Shown here: positions 23,558 to 31,315 of the stretch, in pieces
Layout: every line of letters starts with the position of its first letter
How positions within the stretch are numbered: the stretch's first letter is position 1
The notes under the pieces: model-generated
Databases searched by the model: none
The model's input: only the letters and a program-made list of their open reading frames with translations
Told to the model about the DNA's origin: nothing
Position numbers and translations under genes: made by a program
DNA from: Sphingomonadaceae bacterium
Lineage (GTDB): Bacteria > Pseudomonadota > Alphaproteobacteria > Sphingomonadales > Sphingomonadaceae
DNA length: 39,128 bases
Assembly (NCBI GenBank): GCA_947476425.1
Contig: CANJQJ010000028.1
Coordinates: 1 to 39,128 of the forward strand
Direction: 5' to 3'

Positions 23558-24309
23558 GCCTTCATTCCTTCGCCGAGCAATGCGCCTACGCCTTCACCAC
23601 GCAGGACAGGATCATCAACACCACGGAGCCATCGCTCCGCCTTTTCCATGAAAGCCGGCGTCGCGGTCTCGCGAACGCCAGCTAGCCAATGCAGCGCTTC
23701 CTCGCCCTGCCCGCGTGCGGCAAGCAATCGGGCCAGGTTGAACCGGCCTCGGAAATCGCCTCCCTCCGCAGCGATCCTGTAGTGAATCTCCGCTGATTCA
23801 AGATCACGGCCCACCACCCAGCCATCCTCATGGAAGCTCCCGATGTAATTGGCAGCCTTGGCATTACCCAGTGCTGCCGCCTTGCGAAACCAGTCGAGCG
23901 CCGCCGCCTTGTCCTCGCCCACACCCTCGCCAAGGGTCAGCAGCGTCGCATAATTATACATGCCCCATTCGAGACCGCGGGCGGCCGCAACTCGGTAGCA
24001 TTCCGCCGCGCGCACCTTGTCGATCGCCACGCCCCAGCCGAGATCGTAGCACCGCCCGACCATGTTGAGCGCCATGACATGCTCCTGCGCTGCAGCCCGG
24101 TTGAACCAGGCGAAGGCAGCGCGAGGGTTTTGAGCCACCCCAGCTCCGTCGAGCAGCAACTGCCCGTAGAGCGCCTGTGCATCGGCGACGCCAGCTTCGG
24201 CGGCCTCGCGCAACAATGCTGCGCGCGCCTCTGGCGGGCCACGGAGGCGCTCCGCGACAGCCTCCGCATCCATCGCGTTCAACCGGTCGAGCGGAAGCAT
24301 CGCCTTCAC
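23554..24309 (-). CDS. Sel1-repeat (TPR-like) protein
   Basis: 251 residues with at least four Sel1-like repeats of about 36 residues: [78 protein letters not shown], each followed by an A-x-x-W/Y-x-x-A-A helix. No signal peptide, so cytoplasmic; probably a protein-interaction scaffold. Starts 4 bases after the receptor stop and overlaps piuC, so it is an integral member of the iron operon. Role unknown, although Sel1 genes at this place are recurrent beside piuA/piuC. Confidence 0.9.
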   Translation of the reverse strand: MKAMLPLDRLNAMDAEAVAERLRGPPEARAALLREAAEAGVADAQALYGQLLLDGAGVAQNPRAAFAWFNRAAAQEHVMALNMVGRCYDLGWGVAIDKVRAAECYRVAAARGLEWGMYNYATLLTLGEGVGEDKAAALDWFRKAAALGNAKAANYIGSFHEDGWVVGRDLESAEIHYRIAAEGGDFRGRFNLARLLAARGQGEEALHWLAGVRETATPAFMEKAERWLRGVDDPVLRGEGVGALLGEGMKA

Positions 24310-24313
24310 GCCC

Positions 24314-26827
24314 TCAATATTTGATGTTGAGGGTGGCGAGGACCGTACGCCCCGCGCCGATCGTGGCGTAATGCGAGGTATAGGCCTGCGTGAAAAACAC
24401 GGCGTCAGTCAGATTCTGGACATTGATCGCGAGATCGAAATTGTCGTTGAACTTGTAACCGACACGCGCATCGAACCGCCAATAGGCGGGGATCGAACGT
24501 GCTATTTCCTTGGTCGCGGGGCTGACCGTCACGACGCCAGCGGCGTTCTGCGTCGCAGCACGATTATCCGCATAACCGCCAAACACCCGGCTGGTATAGA
24601 CCGCGCCGCCGCCGATGCTGAACCGGCCGGTGGGCTGGAAATTCGACCAGATCGTGAAGCTGTGCTTCGCGGTCTGCGGGAATTGCTTGCCGGTGTTCAC
24701 GGACGGAACGAGCACCGTCTTCGCCGCCTGGCCGGGCACCGCAGCCGCCGTAAGCGCGGTGAAGCCGCCGTCGACAATCGTTGCGTCGAGATAGGTATAG
24801 CCGCCGAAGATGTTCCAGTTGGGCAGGATCTGGCCGTTGAAGCCGAACTCGATGCCCTTGACCTGCTTCTTGCCGATGAACTGCACGGTATTGTCCGCCC
24901 CGGTGACCCGCGCGTTGCTGGTTTCTGTCCTGAACAACGCGAGATTGAGCGAAAGGCGATTGTCGAGCAGATCAGCCTTGGCACCCACTTCCAAGGACTT
25001 CGATTTTTCCACCTTGAGTGTGTCGAGCAGAGCAGCCGCCGCAGCCGTGGTGCCGACGCTGTTCTGCTCCTGGCCCTCGCCAATCAAGCTGTTGGGCGGT
25101 GTCGCCGACGTCGAGACATTCACATAGACGCTGGTGTTAGAGGTCGGCTTGGCGACCAGGCCCGCCTGATAATTTAAAAGTTCATCATGCCGCTCCAGCG
25201 TGAAACTACTCGTTGCACTGGCGGCAAGGCCGGGCGTCACTTTCGAGGTGAAATCATCGAAACGCAGCCCGAGATTGGCGATCAGCCACGGGGCAAGCGT
25301 GATCGAGTCGAAGGCGTACAGCGCCTTCGTTTCGCCCTCGTTCTGGGTTTCCTCGATCGGCAGCATCTTCACGATCGGGGCTGGGACGGTCGAATTGTCG
25401 TTTGCATAATTTACCCAGGGGTCGTTCGGATTGGGCGCGAACAGGCTGGTGCAATAGAAGCGCGCCAGTGTGGCCGCGTTGCAGCGCGGTGAGATTGTCG
25501 AACCGGTCGAGAGGATTTCGACGCCGGTAGTAGCATTGAGGAAGCCACGCGTGACGAATGCGCCGCGCCGCGCCTTTTCCTTCGACCATTCGCCACCGAT
25601 CGCAAAACTGTGTTCGACCCCACCGGATTCGAACTTCCCGTACAGATCGAGCTGGTTCGTCAGGTTGTCGACATGGCCGTAGCGCGTGTTGGCACGACGC
25701 CAGACCTGACCGCCTGGCTGTGCCGCGAGGTTTGCGGGATTGCCGAAAACATTGCCCGTGCTGTCGTCGGGCAGCAAGAAGCTGTAGGCCTGCGTACTGT
25801 GCGTGAAGCGGGTGGTATTGCGCAGCGTGACTCCGCCGAAATCATGCTGGAGCCGGATCGTGCCCTGGTCCGTGCTCGCATCGCGAAAATCGCGATCGAC
25901 CAAGCCGTAGAAGGTGCTGCGATCGACGTGGCCCGTCACGCCGCTGGCGGTTGTCACATCACCGATCGCCGGTTGGGACAGCGTCTTGCCGAGCGGTGCG
26001 TTGCACAAAGTCGCCGAGCAGACATAAAGATATGGAATGCCGCTATCCGGCAGTTCGTGGCTGGTAACATGATAATAAGAGGCGGTAAGTTGCGTGGGCG
26101 TCCCGAGTCCGATGGTAAGCGAGGGCGCAACACCCCATCGCTTTTGCCAGATTGCATCGCGACCCGCGACATCCTGATCGTGCCACATCCCGGCAATTCG
26201 AAAGCCGATAGTGTCGGTCAGCATATAGTTTGCATCGCCGGTTATCCGTTTGTAATCGGCGTTTCCGGCGCTGATCGAGGCCGTCAGGAAGTCCTTGCGC
26301 TCTGGCAGCTTCGAAATGATGTTGAGCGATCCACCCGCGCTGCCGCGACCGCCCAGGGACCCATCGGAACCACGCACGACTTGGACCTGTTCGACAGCGA
26401 ACACTTCGCGCGTTTGTGCTGCGCTATCGCGCACCCCATCCAGAAACGTTGAGCCCTGGCTGTCGTAGCCACGAATGAACGGGCGATCGCCGATCGGATT
26501 TCCGCCTTCCGCAGCGCCAAAGGTGATCCCGGGAACTGTGCGAAGCGCATCGACGAGGGTCGCCGACGCGGTATCCTTGATCACTTGCTTATCAACCACA
26601 ACGATCGAGCGTGGCGTGTTGAGCAATGTGGCAGTTGCCTTGGGCGAAACCACCTCCTGCTCATATTTTCCAGTAACGACGATGCTAGGCCTGTCGGCGT
26701 CGGCATCGTAGTCGGTCGCGCCCACATCTACACCGTCACTGGCAAAGGCTGGCGCCGAGGCAACAAATCCGACGCAGGAAACCGCCAAATAGGCCGCACT
26801 GCGTCTAGCGCCCGTGGAAACAGTCAT
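24314..26827 (-). CDS. piuA: TonB-dependent siderophore receptor, catecholate type (PiuA/Fiu-like)
   Basis: About 837 residues from the ATG at 26827, preceded by GGGGA at 5 bases; 26839 is an alternative. A longer frame reaching 26911 would overlap the Fur-like box and so cannot be translated from that promoter. Signal peptide: RRSAAYLAVSCVGFVASAPAFA. Plug: SIVVTGKYEQEV, FIRGYDSQGSTFLDGVRDS, VQVVRGSDGSLGGRGSAGG (the Fiu/PiuA-type plug signature). Barrel ends with DAVFFTQAYTSHYATIGAGR and the terminal motif TVLATLNIKY. Function: uptake of ferric catecholate siderophores across the outer membrane. First gene of the receptor / sel1 / piuC / piuB-like operon. Confidence 0.9.
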   Translation of the reverse strand: MTVSTGARRSAAYLAVSCVGFVASAPAFASDGVDVGATDYDADADRPSIVVTGKYEQEVVSPKATATLLNTPRSIVVVDKQVIKDTASATLVDALRTVPGITFGAAEGGNPIGDRPFIRGYDSQGSTFLDGVRDSAAQTREVFAVEQVQVVRGSDGSLGGRGSAGGSLNIISKLPERKDFLTASISAGNADYKRITGDANYMLTDTIGFRIAGMWHDQDVAGRDAIWQKRWGVAPSLTIGLGTPTQLTASYYHVTSHELPDSGIPYLYVCSATLCNAPLGKTLSQPAIGDVTTASGVTGHVDRSTFYGLVDRDFRDASTDQGTIRLQHDFGGVTLRNTTRFTHSTQAYSFLLPDDSTGNVFGNPANLAAQPGGQVWRRANTRYGHVDNLTNQLDLYGKFESGGVEHSFAIGGEWSKEKARRGAFVTRGFLNATTGVEILSTGSTISPRCNAATLARFYCTSLFAPNPNDPWVNYANDNSTVPAPIVKMLPIEETQNEGETKALYAFDSITLAPWLIANLGLRFDDFTSKVTPGLAASATSSFTLERHDELLNYQAGLVAKPTSNTSVYVNVSTSATPPNSLIGEGQEQNSVGTTAAAAALLDTLKVEKSKSLEVGAKADLLDNRLSLNLALFRTETSNARVTGADNTVQFIGKKQVKGIEFGFNGQILPNWNIFGGYTYLDATIVDGGFTALTAAAVPGQAAKTVLVPSVNTGKQFPQTAKHSFTIWSNFQPTGRFSIGGGAVYTSRVFGGYADNRAATQNAAGVVTVSPATKEIARSIPAYWRFDARVGYKFNDNFDLAINVQNLTDAVFFTQAYTSHYATIGAGRTVLATLNIKY

Positions 26828-26889
26828 CGCATTCCCCATTTTCAAGGCCGGGAGCATGGTTGCCCTGCCGCTCATGGGAAGGTGATTAT

Positions 26890-26932
26890 TGCGAGTGATT
26901 ATTAAAGTCAATAATATTGCGAATAAATCGCA
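26890..26932 (-). promoter_or_regulatory. Fur-like operator region upstream of the siderophore receptor
   Basis: TGCGAATAAATCGCA (26918-26932) is a near-perfect dyad, and the adjacent stretch contains a second imperfect half (TTGCGAGTGATTATT, 26889-26903) and ATTATT/AATAAT arms (26899-26904 and 26911-26916 region). The TGCGAAT...ATTCGCA style matches Fur-type iron boxes in Alphaproteobacteria. It is a markedly A/T-rich island just upstream of the receptor. Predicts repression when iron is plentiful. Confidence 0.55.
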
Positions 26933-26982
26933 TTAAGCCAGCATGCGACAAGCGGATGCGTCAGTATGGCTGTGGATTGGCC

Positions 26983-27399
26983 TCAATGCCGCACGATTGA
27001 AAAATCGGTCGCGAACGGCAGGACCCGATCATCGGAGGGCTTCTGGTCGATTTCGGCCAGAAGGTGCTGGAGAACCAGTGTCGGTGGTGCCGGCTTGCGC
27101 ACCAACGGGACTTTCCTCAGCGCAGCACACATCGCCGCGGGAATGTCACAAGCGGTATGCACGACAAATGGAACGCCCAGGACATCGAGCTTGATCGCAA
27201 CGGGCGTTACATCTCGATCCACCAGATTCACGTCAAAAACCGCAGCCATTATTTCGCGGGAGGTGAGCAATTCCAGTGCATCAGCCACCGACGCGACGGG
27301 ACCGACGACTTCGCCGCCGAGATCCTCTATGGCAAGTGCCAGATTGAGGGCGATAAACGCTTCGTCTTCTACAATGAGGATAGGCTTCCGCGCGAACAT
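26983..27399 (-). CDS. Stand-alone response regulator receiver protein
   Basis: 138 residues from the ATG at 27399 (GGAG 6 bases upstream). Receiver-domain residues are all present: E11-D12 in ILIVEDE, phospho-acceptor D56 in AAVFDVNL, T82 in VVHTACD and K102 in VRKPAPP. Nothing follows the receiver domain, so there is no DNA-binding or enzymatic output; it should act by protein contact or as a phosphate relay/sink. Such single-domain regulators are frequent beside HWE-type histidine kinases and in the alphaproteobacterial general stress response, but no kinase gene is present here. Divergent from the 69-residue gene at 27493. Confidence 0.9.
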   Translation of the reverse strand: MFARKPILIVEDEAFIALNLALAIEDLGGEVVGPVASVADALELLTSREIMAAVFDVNLVDRDVTPVAIKLDVLGVPFVVHTACDIPAAMCAALRKVPLVRKPAPPTLVLQHLLAEIDQKPSDDRVLPFATDFSIVRH

Positions 27400-27492
27400 A
27401 GAGGCTCCGTTTGAGCGGGAGCACAATATGTCTCAGCCACCGAAGCTCACTTTGTAAGGTTGATTTCCCTTTTAGGGAATATGGAGGGGTCA

Positions 27493-27702
27493 ATGGAGCC
27501 CGTTGAGAACCTGATCTATTATCTTGCGCGAGAGAGACAGGAGGTGGCCTGCGCGAACCGGGCTCGGAATGAGAGCGCGCGAATTGCTCACCTTGAGCTC
27601 GCACGCCTGCACCATATCAAGGCAGTGGATGAACGGTTCTTTGCGGAGCTTAACAAGGCCAACAACCCGGCAGATCTCATACGGGTCCGGCATCCGGCTT
27701 GA
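27493..27702 (+). CDS. Small protein of unknown function, 69 residues
   Basis: ATG at 27493 with GGAGGGG 4-10 bases upstream, a near-ideal ribosome site. Product starts MEPVENLIYYLARERQEVAC and ends NPADLIRVRHPA; strongly helical, charged, no membrane segment. The pattern (alternating hydrophobics, ARERQEVACANRARNESAR style helix) suggests a small helical regulator or adaptor, but no family is recognised. Divergent from the stand-alone response regulator with a 93-base spacer; a functional link is possible but unproven. Confidence 0.6.
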   Translation: MEPVENLIYYLARERQEVACANRARNESARIAHLELARLHHIKAVDERFFAELNKANNPADLIRVRHPA

Positions 27703-27782
27703 TTATCGGATACGTCACGGGAGGCCGCGCTTTTGGCGCTCATGCGTGCTGACGATGGATCACATTGCTTGCGTGCGCCAAG

Positions 27783-27983
27783 CTATGAACGCTGTCGGGA
27801 TTCAGACCGTATCTGACGTATCGGGATAACATTGGCAGGCGGTCCGTTGTCAATCGCCATCAGGAGATCCGTGTAGTTGACGGCATCTCCTACGGGAAAT
27901 GCCCACCTCAAGCACTCTCCCAGAGCGGCGAGGTCTCGATCGGCCGATGCTCCCAAGCTGAATGTGTGTTCGAATCGAGACAT
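27783..27983 (-). CDS. Small putative protein, 66 residues, faintly NepR-like
   Basis: ATG at 27983 with AGGA 8 bases upstream. Starts MSRFEHTFSLGASADRDLAA, then LGECLRWAFPVGDAV, YTDLLMAID, and a basic tail. The spacing LGxxLR...(F/Y)xxLLxxID recalls the two-helix core of NepR anti-sigma factors, which partner response regulators in the general stress response; the resemblance is short and may be chance. No sigma factor or PhyR gene is in the window. It could also be a non-coding frame. Confidence 0.42.
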   Translation of the reverse strand: MSRFEHTFSLGASADRDLAALGECLRWAFPVGDAVNYTDLLMAIDNGPPANVIPIRQIRSESRQRS

Positions 27984-28002
27984 GGATTATGTCCTTTGAT
28001 CT

Positions 28003-28363
28003 CACAACCGCTGCCTCACGACTAAGTGCCACGCCTATATTGAGATTCGAAGCTTCTTCGGATTATCTCCCAACTCCAATGCCGGCCTTCGTATAGTTCG
28101 GCGAACTCCTGACACATTAAGCAGATTGCGTCCGACGCCTGCAATTCTCGCCGCGCGATTCAGCCGTACGGGCGCTACTCGCAGTGCAAAGCGATTTTAT
28201 CCGAACGCTTGTTACCGACGTGACCGGCTTCAACGTCGGAGTGAATGTCGGAGCGGACACAATTTTCCATTGCCATGTGCACCTGATCCCTAGAATGGCT
28301 GGGGACATCGCCAGCCCTCGCGGCGGCGTTCGCGACGTCATCCCGGCCAGGCAGCAATATTAG
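28003..28363 (+). pseudogene. Decayed HIT-family (histidine triad) nucleotide-hydrolase gene
   Basis: Two pieces of a HIT protein lie in different frames. Frame one (from 28003) reads TKCHAYIEIRSFFGLSP (from 28024), matching the HIT segment IPKRHVxxFFDLxP. Frame two (to the TAG at 28361) reads DVTGFNVGVNVGAD, then FHCHVHLIPRMAGDIASPRG and GVRDVIPARQQY, i.e. the HxHxH catalytic triad and the usual C-terminus. A frameshift lies at about 28075-28118, an in-frame TAA precedes the second piece, and no N-terminal third is visible. Intact relatives are about 140 residues. So this is a non-functional remnant, in a gene-poor stretch next to tRNA-Cys. Confidence 0.75.
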
Positions 28364-28612
28364 CCGGAAGCGACAGCCGAACCCACTGTCTTAGCGACCG
28401 CAAACCAGACTCATATGGTTCCTTTAATCTGAAACTGTCGCTGCATATTTCACCCCAGAGACTCTGGGTCATTCAACCCACAAAATCGCGAAATATAGCG
28501 ATATTTTACTGTCTCTTAGGACGCAGATGAGGTAGGAGAATCTGGGCAAGCACGCGCAATTGCGGGACAATTGCCCAGCCATCAAGTCACTGTTATAATT
28601 GGATTTTGTGCT
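28364..28612. other. Gene-free stretch between the HIT remnant and tRNA-Cys
   Basis: No convincing frame on either strand. Base composition is visibly richer in A/T than the neighbouring genes (for example around 28490-28515). I see only short inverted repeats such as CGCGAAATATAGCGATATTTT and GGGACAATTGCCC, without a tract that would mark a terminator. Confidence 0.5.
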
Positions 28613-28686
28613 TGGAGGCCCGAGCCGGAATCGAACCGGCGTGCGAGGATTTGCAGTCCTCTACGTAACCACTCCGCCATCGGGCC
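28613..28686 (-). tRNA. tRNA-Cys (GCA)
   Basis: On the minus strand GGCCCGA (5') pairs with TCGGGCC; D arm GGCGGAGTGGTTACGTAGAG region; anticodon loop CTGCAAA gives anticodon GCA; T arm CCGGTTCGAATCCGG; the 3' CCA is encoded (28613-28615). 74 bases. Reading by fold and anticodon is clear. Confidence 0.95.
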
Positions 28687-28856
28687 GGGCCGCGAAATTC
28701 CGCGGTTTTTGTGGTGCGGGCCTCCTAGGGTCTTCGATCAGGCGCGTCAAGGTTCGGAACGAGGCTAGCGGAACGGCAACATAAGTCGCGTTTGAATTCG
28801 CCTTGAAATGATTGCCATTCGCATCGCCGCAGGGCATCCGGACTGAAGGGAGCGGG

Positions 28857-30545
28857 ATGGCGATGGCAAGCGAGAGCAAGGTGGATGGCAGCGAGGCGGG
28901 GCCGCGCTGGGGTGGCATGGCCGAGCCGCTGCGAACGCCGCTCTTCCGTCGCATCTGGATCGCGAGCCTGCTTTCCAATCTCGGCTTGACGATCCAGGCG
29001 GTCGGCGCCGCATGGGCGATGACCCAGCTTACCCGCGCCGCTGACATGGTCGCGCTGGTGCAGACCGCGCTGATGATGCCGGTCATGCTCGCCGCGATCC
29101 CCGCCGGGGCGATTGCCGACATGTATGATCGGCGCAAGGTGGCGTTGTTCGGGCTGGTGATCGCCTGCACCGGCGCCACCATGCTCGCGCTGGTGACCTG
29201 GTCCGGGCTGCTGACGCCGTGGATCCTGCTGCTGTTCTGCTTCCTCGTCGGCAGCGGCATGTCGCTGTTCGGGCCCGCCTGGCAGGCCTCGGTGAGCGAG
29301 CAGGTGCCGGCGAAGGCGCTGCCGCAGGCCGTCGCGCTCAATTCGATCAGCTATAATATCGCGCGCAGCTTCGGGCCGGCGCTTGGCGGCATCATCGTTG
29401 CGACCGCCGGGGCCTTCGCTGCCTTTTCCGCAAACGCGCTGCTCTATCTGCCGCTGTTCGCGGTGCTGCTGCTCTGGCGCCGGATCCAGGTGCCGTCGCG
29501 TTTGCCACCCGAGCGCCTCGATCGCGCGATCAACTCGGGCATCCGCTACGTCGTCCATTCGCCCGCGATCCGCATCGTGCTGTGGCGGACGATCGTCACC
29601 GGCGTGGTCGGCGGCGCGATCTCGGCGCTGATGCCGATCGTCGCGCGCGACCTGCTTGGCGGCGGCGCGCAGGTCTATGGCCTGATCCTCGGGGCGTTCG
29701 GGATCGGTGCGGTCGCCGGCGCGCTCAACATCGAGACGATCCGCCGCCGCTTCGACGGCGAACGCGCCGTGGCCTTGTGCGCGCTTGTCATGGGTGCCGC
29801 GACCGCGACCGTCGCGCTGAGCCGCTCGCTGTGGCTGACCGCGCCAGCCATGGTCGCCGCTGGTGCCGCCTGGATGGTCGCCGTCACCTTGTTCAACATC
29901 GGCATCCAGCTGGCAGCGCCGCGCTGGGTCTCGGGCCGGACGCTCGCTGCGTTCCAGGCCGCGATCGCTGGCGGCATCGCGATCGGAAGCTGGTTCTGGG
30001 GCCGCATCGCCGAGGATCATGGCGTTGCCACCGCGCTGCTCGGCTCGGCGGTGGCGATGGCGCTGTCGCCGATCCTCGGCCGCTGGCTGCGGATGCCCCC
30101 GGTCAACGAGCTCGATCGCGAATCGGTCGATCTCGACGTGCCGGACATGGCGCTTGCGCTCACCGGGCGCAGCGGGCCGATCGTCATCGAGATCGAATAT
30201 CGCGTCGACCCGGCCGAGGCGCGCGACTTCTACGCGACGATGCAGCATGTCCAGCGCACCCGCCAGCGCAACGGCGCCTATGACTGGTCGATCGCGCGCG
30301 ACATCGGTGATCCCGAGCTGTGGACCGAGCGGTTCCATTGCCCGACCTGGCTCGATTACCTGCGCCTGCTCAGCCGTCATGTCCCTGCCGAACTGGAACT
30401 TTACCAGCGCGCGCGCGATTTCCATCGTGGCGAGCTTCCGGTGCGTACCCGGCGAATGCTCGAGAGACCATTCGGATCGGTTCGCTGGAAAGACGATGCT
30501 CCCGATCGCGACACTGGCGAAGTGCTGCCGGTATCAGGCGCATGA
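28857..30545 (+). CDS. MFS_3 (DUF894/EntS-like) exporter with C-terminal monooxygenase-like domain
   Basis: 562 residues from ATG 28857 (GAAGGGAG just upstream). Twelve-segment MFS region to about residue 410, with the conserved loop AIADMYDRRKVALFG after TM2 and LFGPAWQASVSEQVP, as in the enterobactin-exporter-like MFS_3 family. The last about 140 residues (SGPIVIEIEYRVDPAEARDF, then HCPTWLDYLRLLSRH) are soluble and match the ABM-like tail often fused in this family. Inner-membrane export of an unknown small molecule; siderophore or drug export is possible. It stands alone between tRNA-Cys and the pcm-tolC genes. Confidence 0.88.
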   Translation: MAMASESKVDGSEAGPRWGGMAEPLRTPLFRRIWIASLLSNLGLTIQAVGAAWAMTQLTRAADMVALVQTALMMPVMLAAIPAGAIADMYDRRKVALFGLVIACTGATMLALVTWSGLLTPWILLLFCFLVGSGMSLFGPAWQASVSEQVPAKALPQAVALNSISYNIARSFGPALGGIIVATAGAFAAFSANALLYLPLFAVLLLWRRIQVPSRLPPERLDRAINSGIRYVVHSPAIRIVLWRTIVTGVVGGAISALMPIVARDLLGGGAQVYGLILGAFGIGAVAGALNIETIRRRFDGERAVALCALVMGAATATVALSRSLWLTAPAMVAAGAAWMVAVTLFNIGIQLAAPRWVSGRTLAAFQAAIAGGIAIGSWFWGRIAEDHGVATALLGSAVAMALSPILGRWLRMPPVNELDRESVDLDVPDMALALTGRSGPIVIEIEYRVDPAEARDFYATMQHVQRTRQRNGAYDWSIARDIGDPELWTERFHCPTWLDYLRLLSRHVPAELELYQRARDFHRGELPVRTRRMLERPFGSVRWKDDAPDRDTGEVLPVSGA

Positions 30546-30648
30546 TTAAGCCTTGGCGCGGCCGGGAGGTAAGGCTAGAGGCAGATAGCGACTTGCGGCA
30601 GGCTCGTCCGGTTGCAATATTATCATGAGCAATGCCACGAGGGACGGC

Positions 30649-31299
30649 GTGACCGAGCAGAATTACGAAGGCATGCGCCGCGCGATGGTATCGAACCAAT
30701 TGCGCACTACCGCCGTCAACGATCCCCGCGTCGTCGATGCGATGCTGAGTGTTCCGCGCGAACGCCATGTGCCGGCCGAATCCGGGCCCTATGCCTATAT
30801 CGATCGCGCCATTCCGCTCGGCAACGGCCGAGCGCTCAATCCGCCGATGGCGACGGGTCGCCTGCTCACCGAGGCGCATGCGGCCCCCGGCGAGCGAGTC
30901 CTCCTGATCGGCTCCGCGACTGGCTATGCCGCGGCGCTGCTCGCCATATTGGGCACCCAGGTGATCGCGCTCGAGGAAGATGCCGCGCTCACCGCCACGG
31001 CCCGCGCGGTGGTGTCGTCCGCCGCCGTCCGCTTCGTCGAGGGGCCGCTCGCCGCTGGCTGGGCGGAAGCAGCGCCCTACGACCTGATCTTCATCGACGG
31101 TGCGATCGAGGCGATCCCCGATGCGCTGATCGAGCAGCTTTCGCCGAATGGCCGGATCGCTACCGGCATCATCGATCGCGGCGTCACCCGGCTCGCGATT
31201 GGGCGCCGCGCCGGCAAGGGCTTCGGGCCGTCCGCCTTCGCCGATGCCGAGATCGTGACGCTTCCGGGATTTTCGAAACCCAAGGCATTTGCCTTCTGA
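30649..31299 (+). CDS. Protein-L-isoaspartate methyltransferase-like protein
   Basis: 216 residues from a GTG at 30649, chosen for GAGGGA 4 bases upstream; an ATG at 30625 in the same frame has no visible ribosome site. Rossmann methyltransferase with motif I VLLIGSATGYAAALLA, then VIALEEDAAL and YDLIFIDGAIE. MRRAMVSNQLRT and VPRERHVPAE are PCMT-family landmarks. The substrate loop differs from classic Pcm (LNPPMATGRLL where true repair enzymes have SQPYIVA), so repair activity is not certain. It precedes tolC by 16 bases, the common alphaproteobacterial order. Confidence 0.82.
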   Translation: MTEQNYEGMRRAMVSNQLRTTAVNDPRVVDAMLSVPRERHVPAESGPYAYIDRAIPLGNGRALNPPMATGRLLTEAHAAPGERVLLIGSATGYAAALLAILGTQVIALEEDAALTATARAVVSSAAVRFVEGPLAAGWAEAAPYDLIFIDGAIEAIPDALIEQLSPNGRIATGIIDRGVTRLAIGRRAGKGFGPSAFADAEIVTLPGFSKPKAFAF

Positions 31300-31315
31300 T
31301 CAGGAGTAAGGCGTG

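Noticed and set aside
28725-30425. Long minus-strand frame opposite the MFS gene
   Set aside because: Histidine/arginine/aspartate-rich composition typical of a shadow frame; the plus-strand MFS product is unmistakable.
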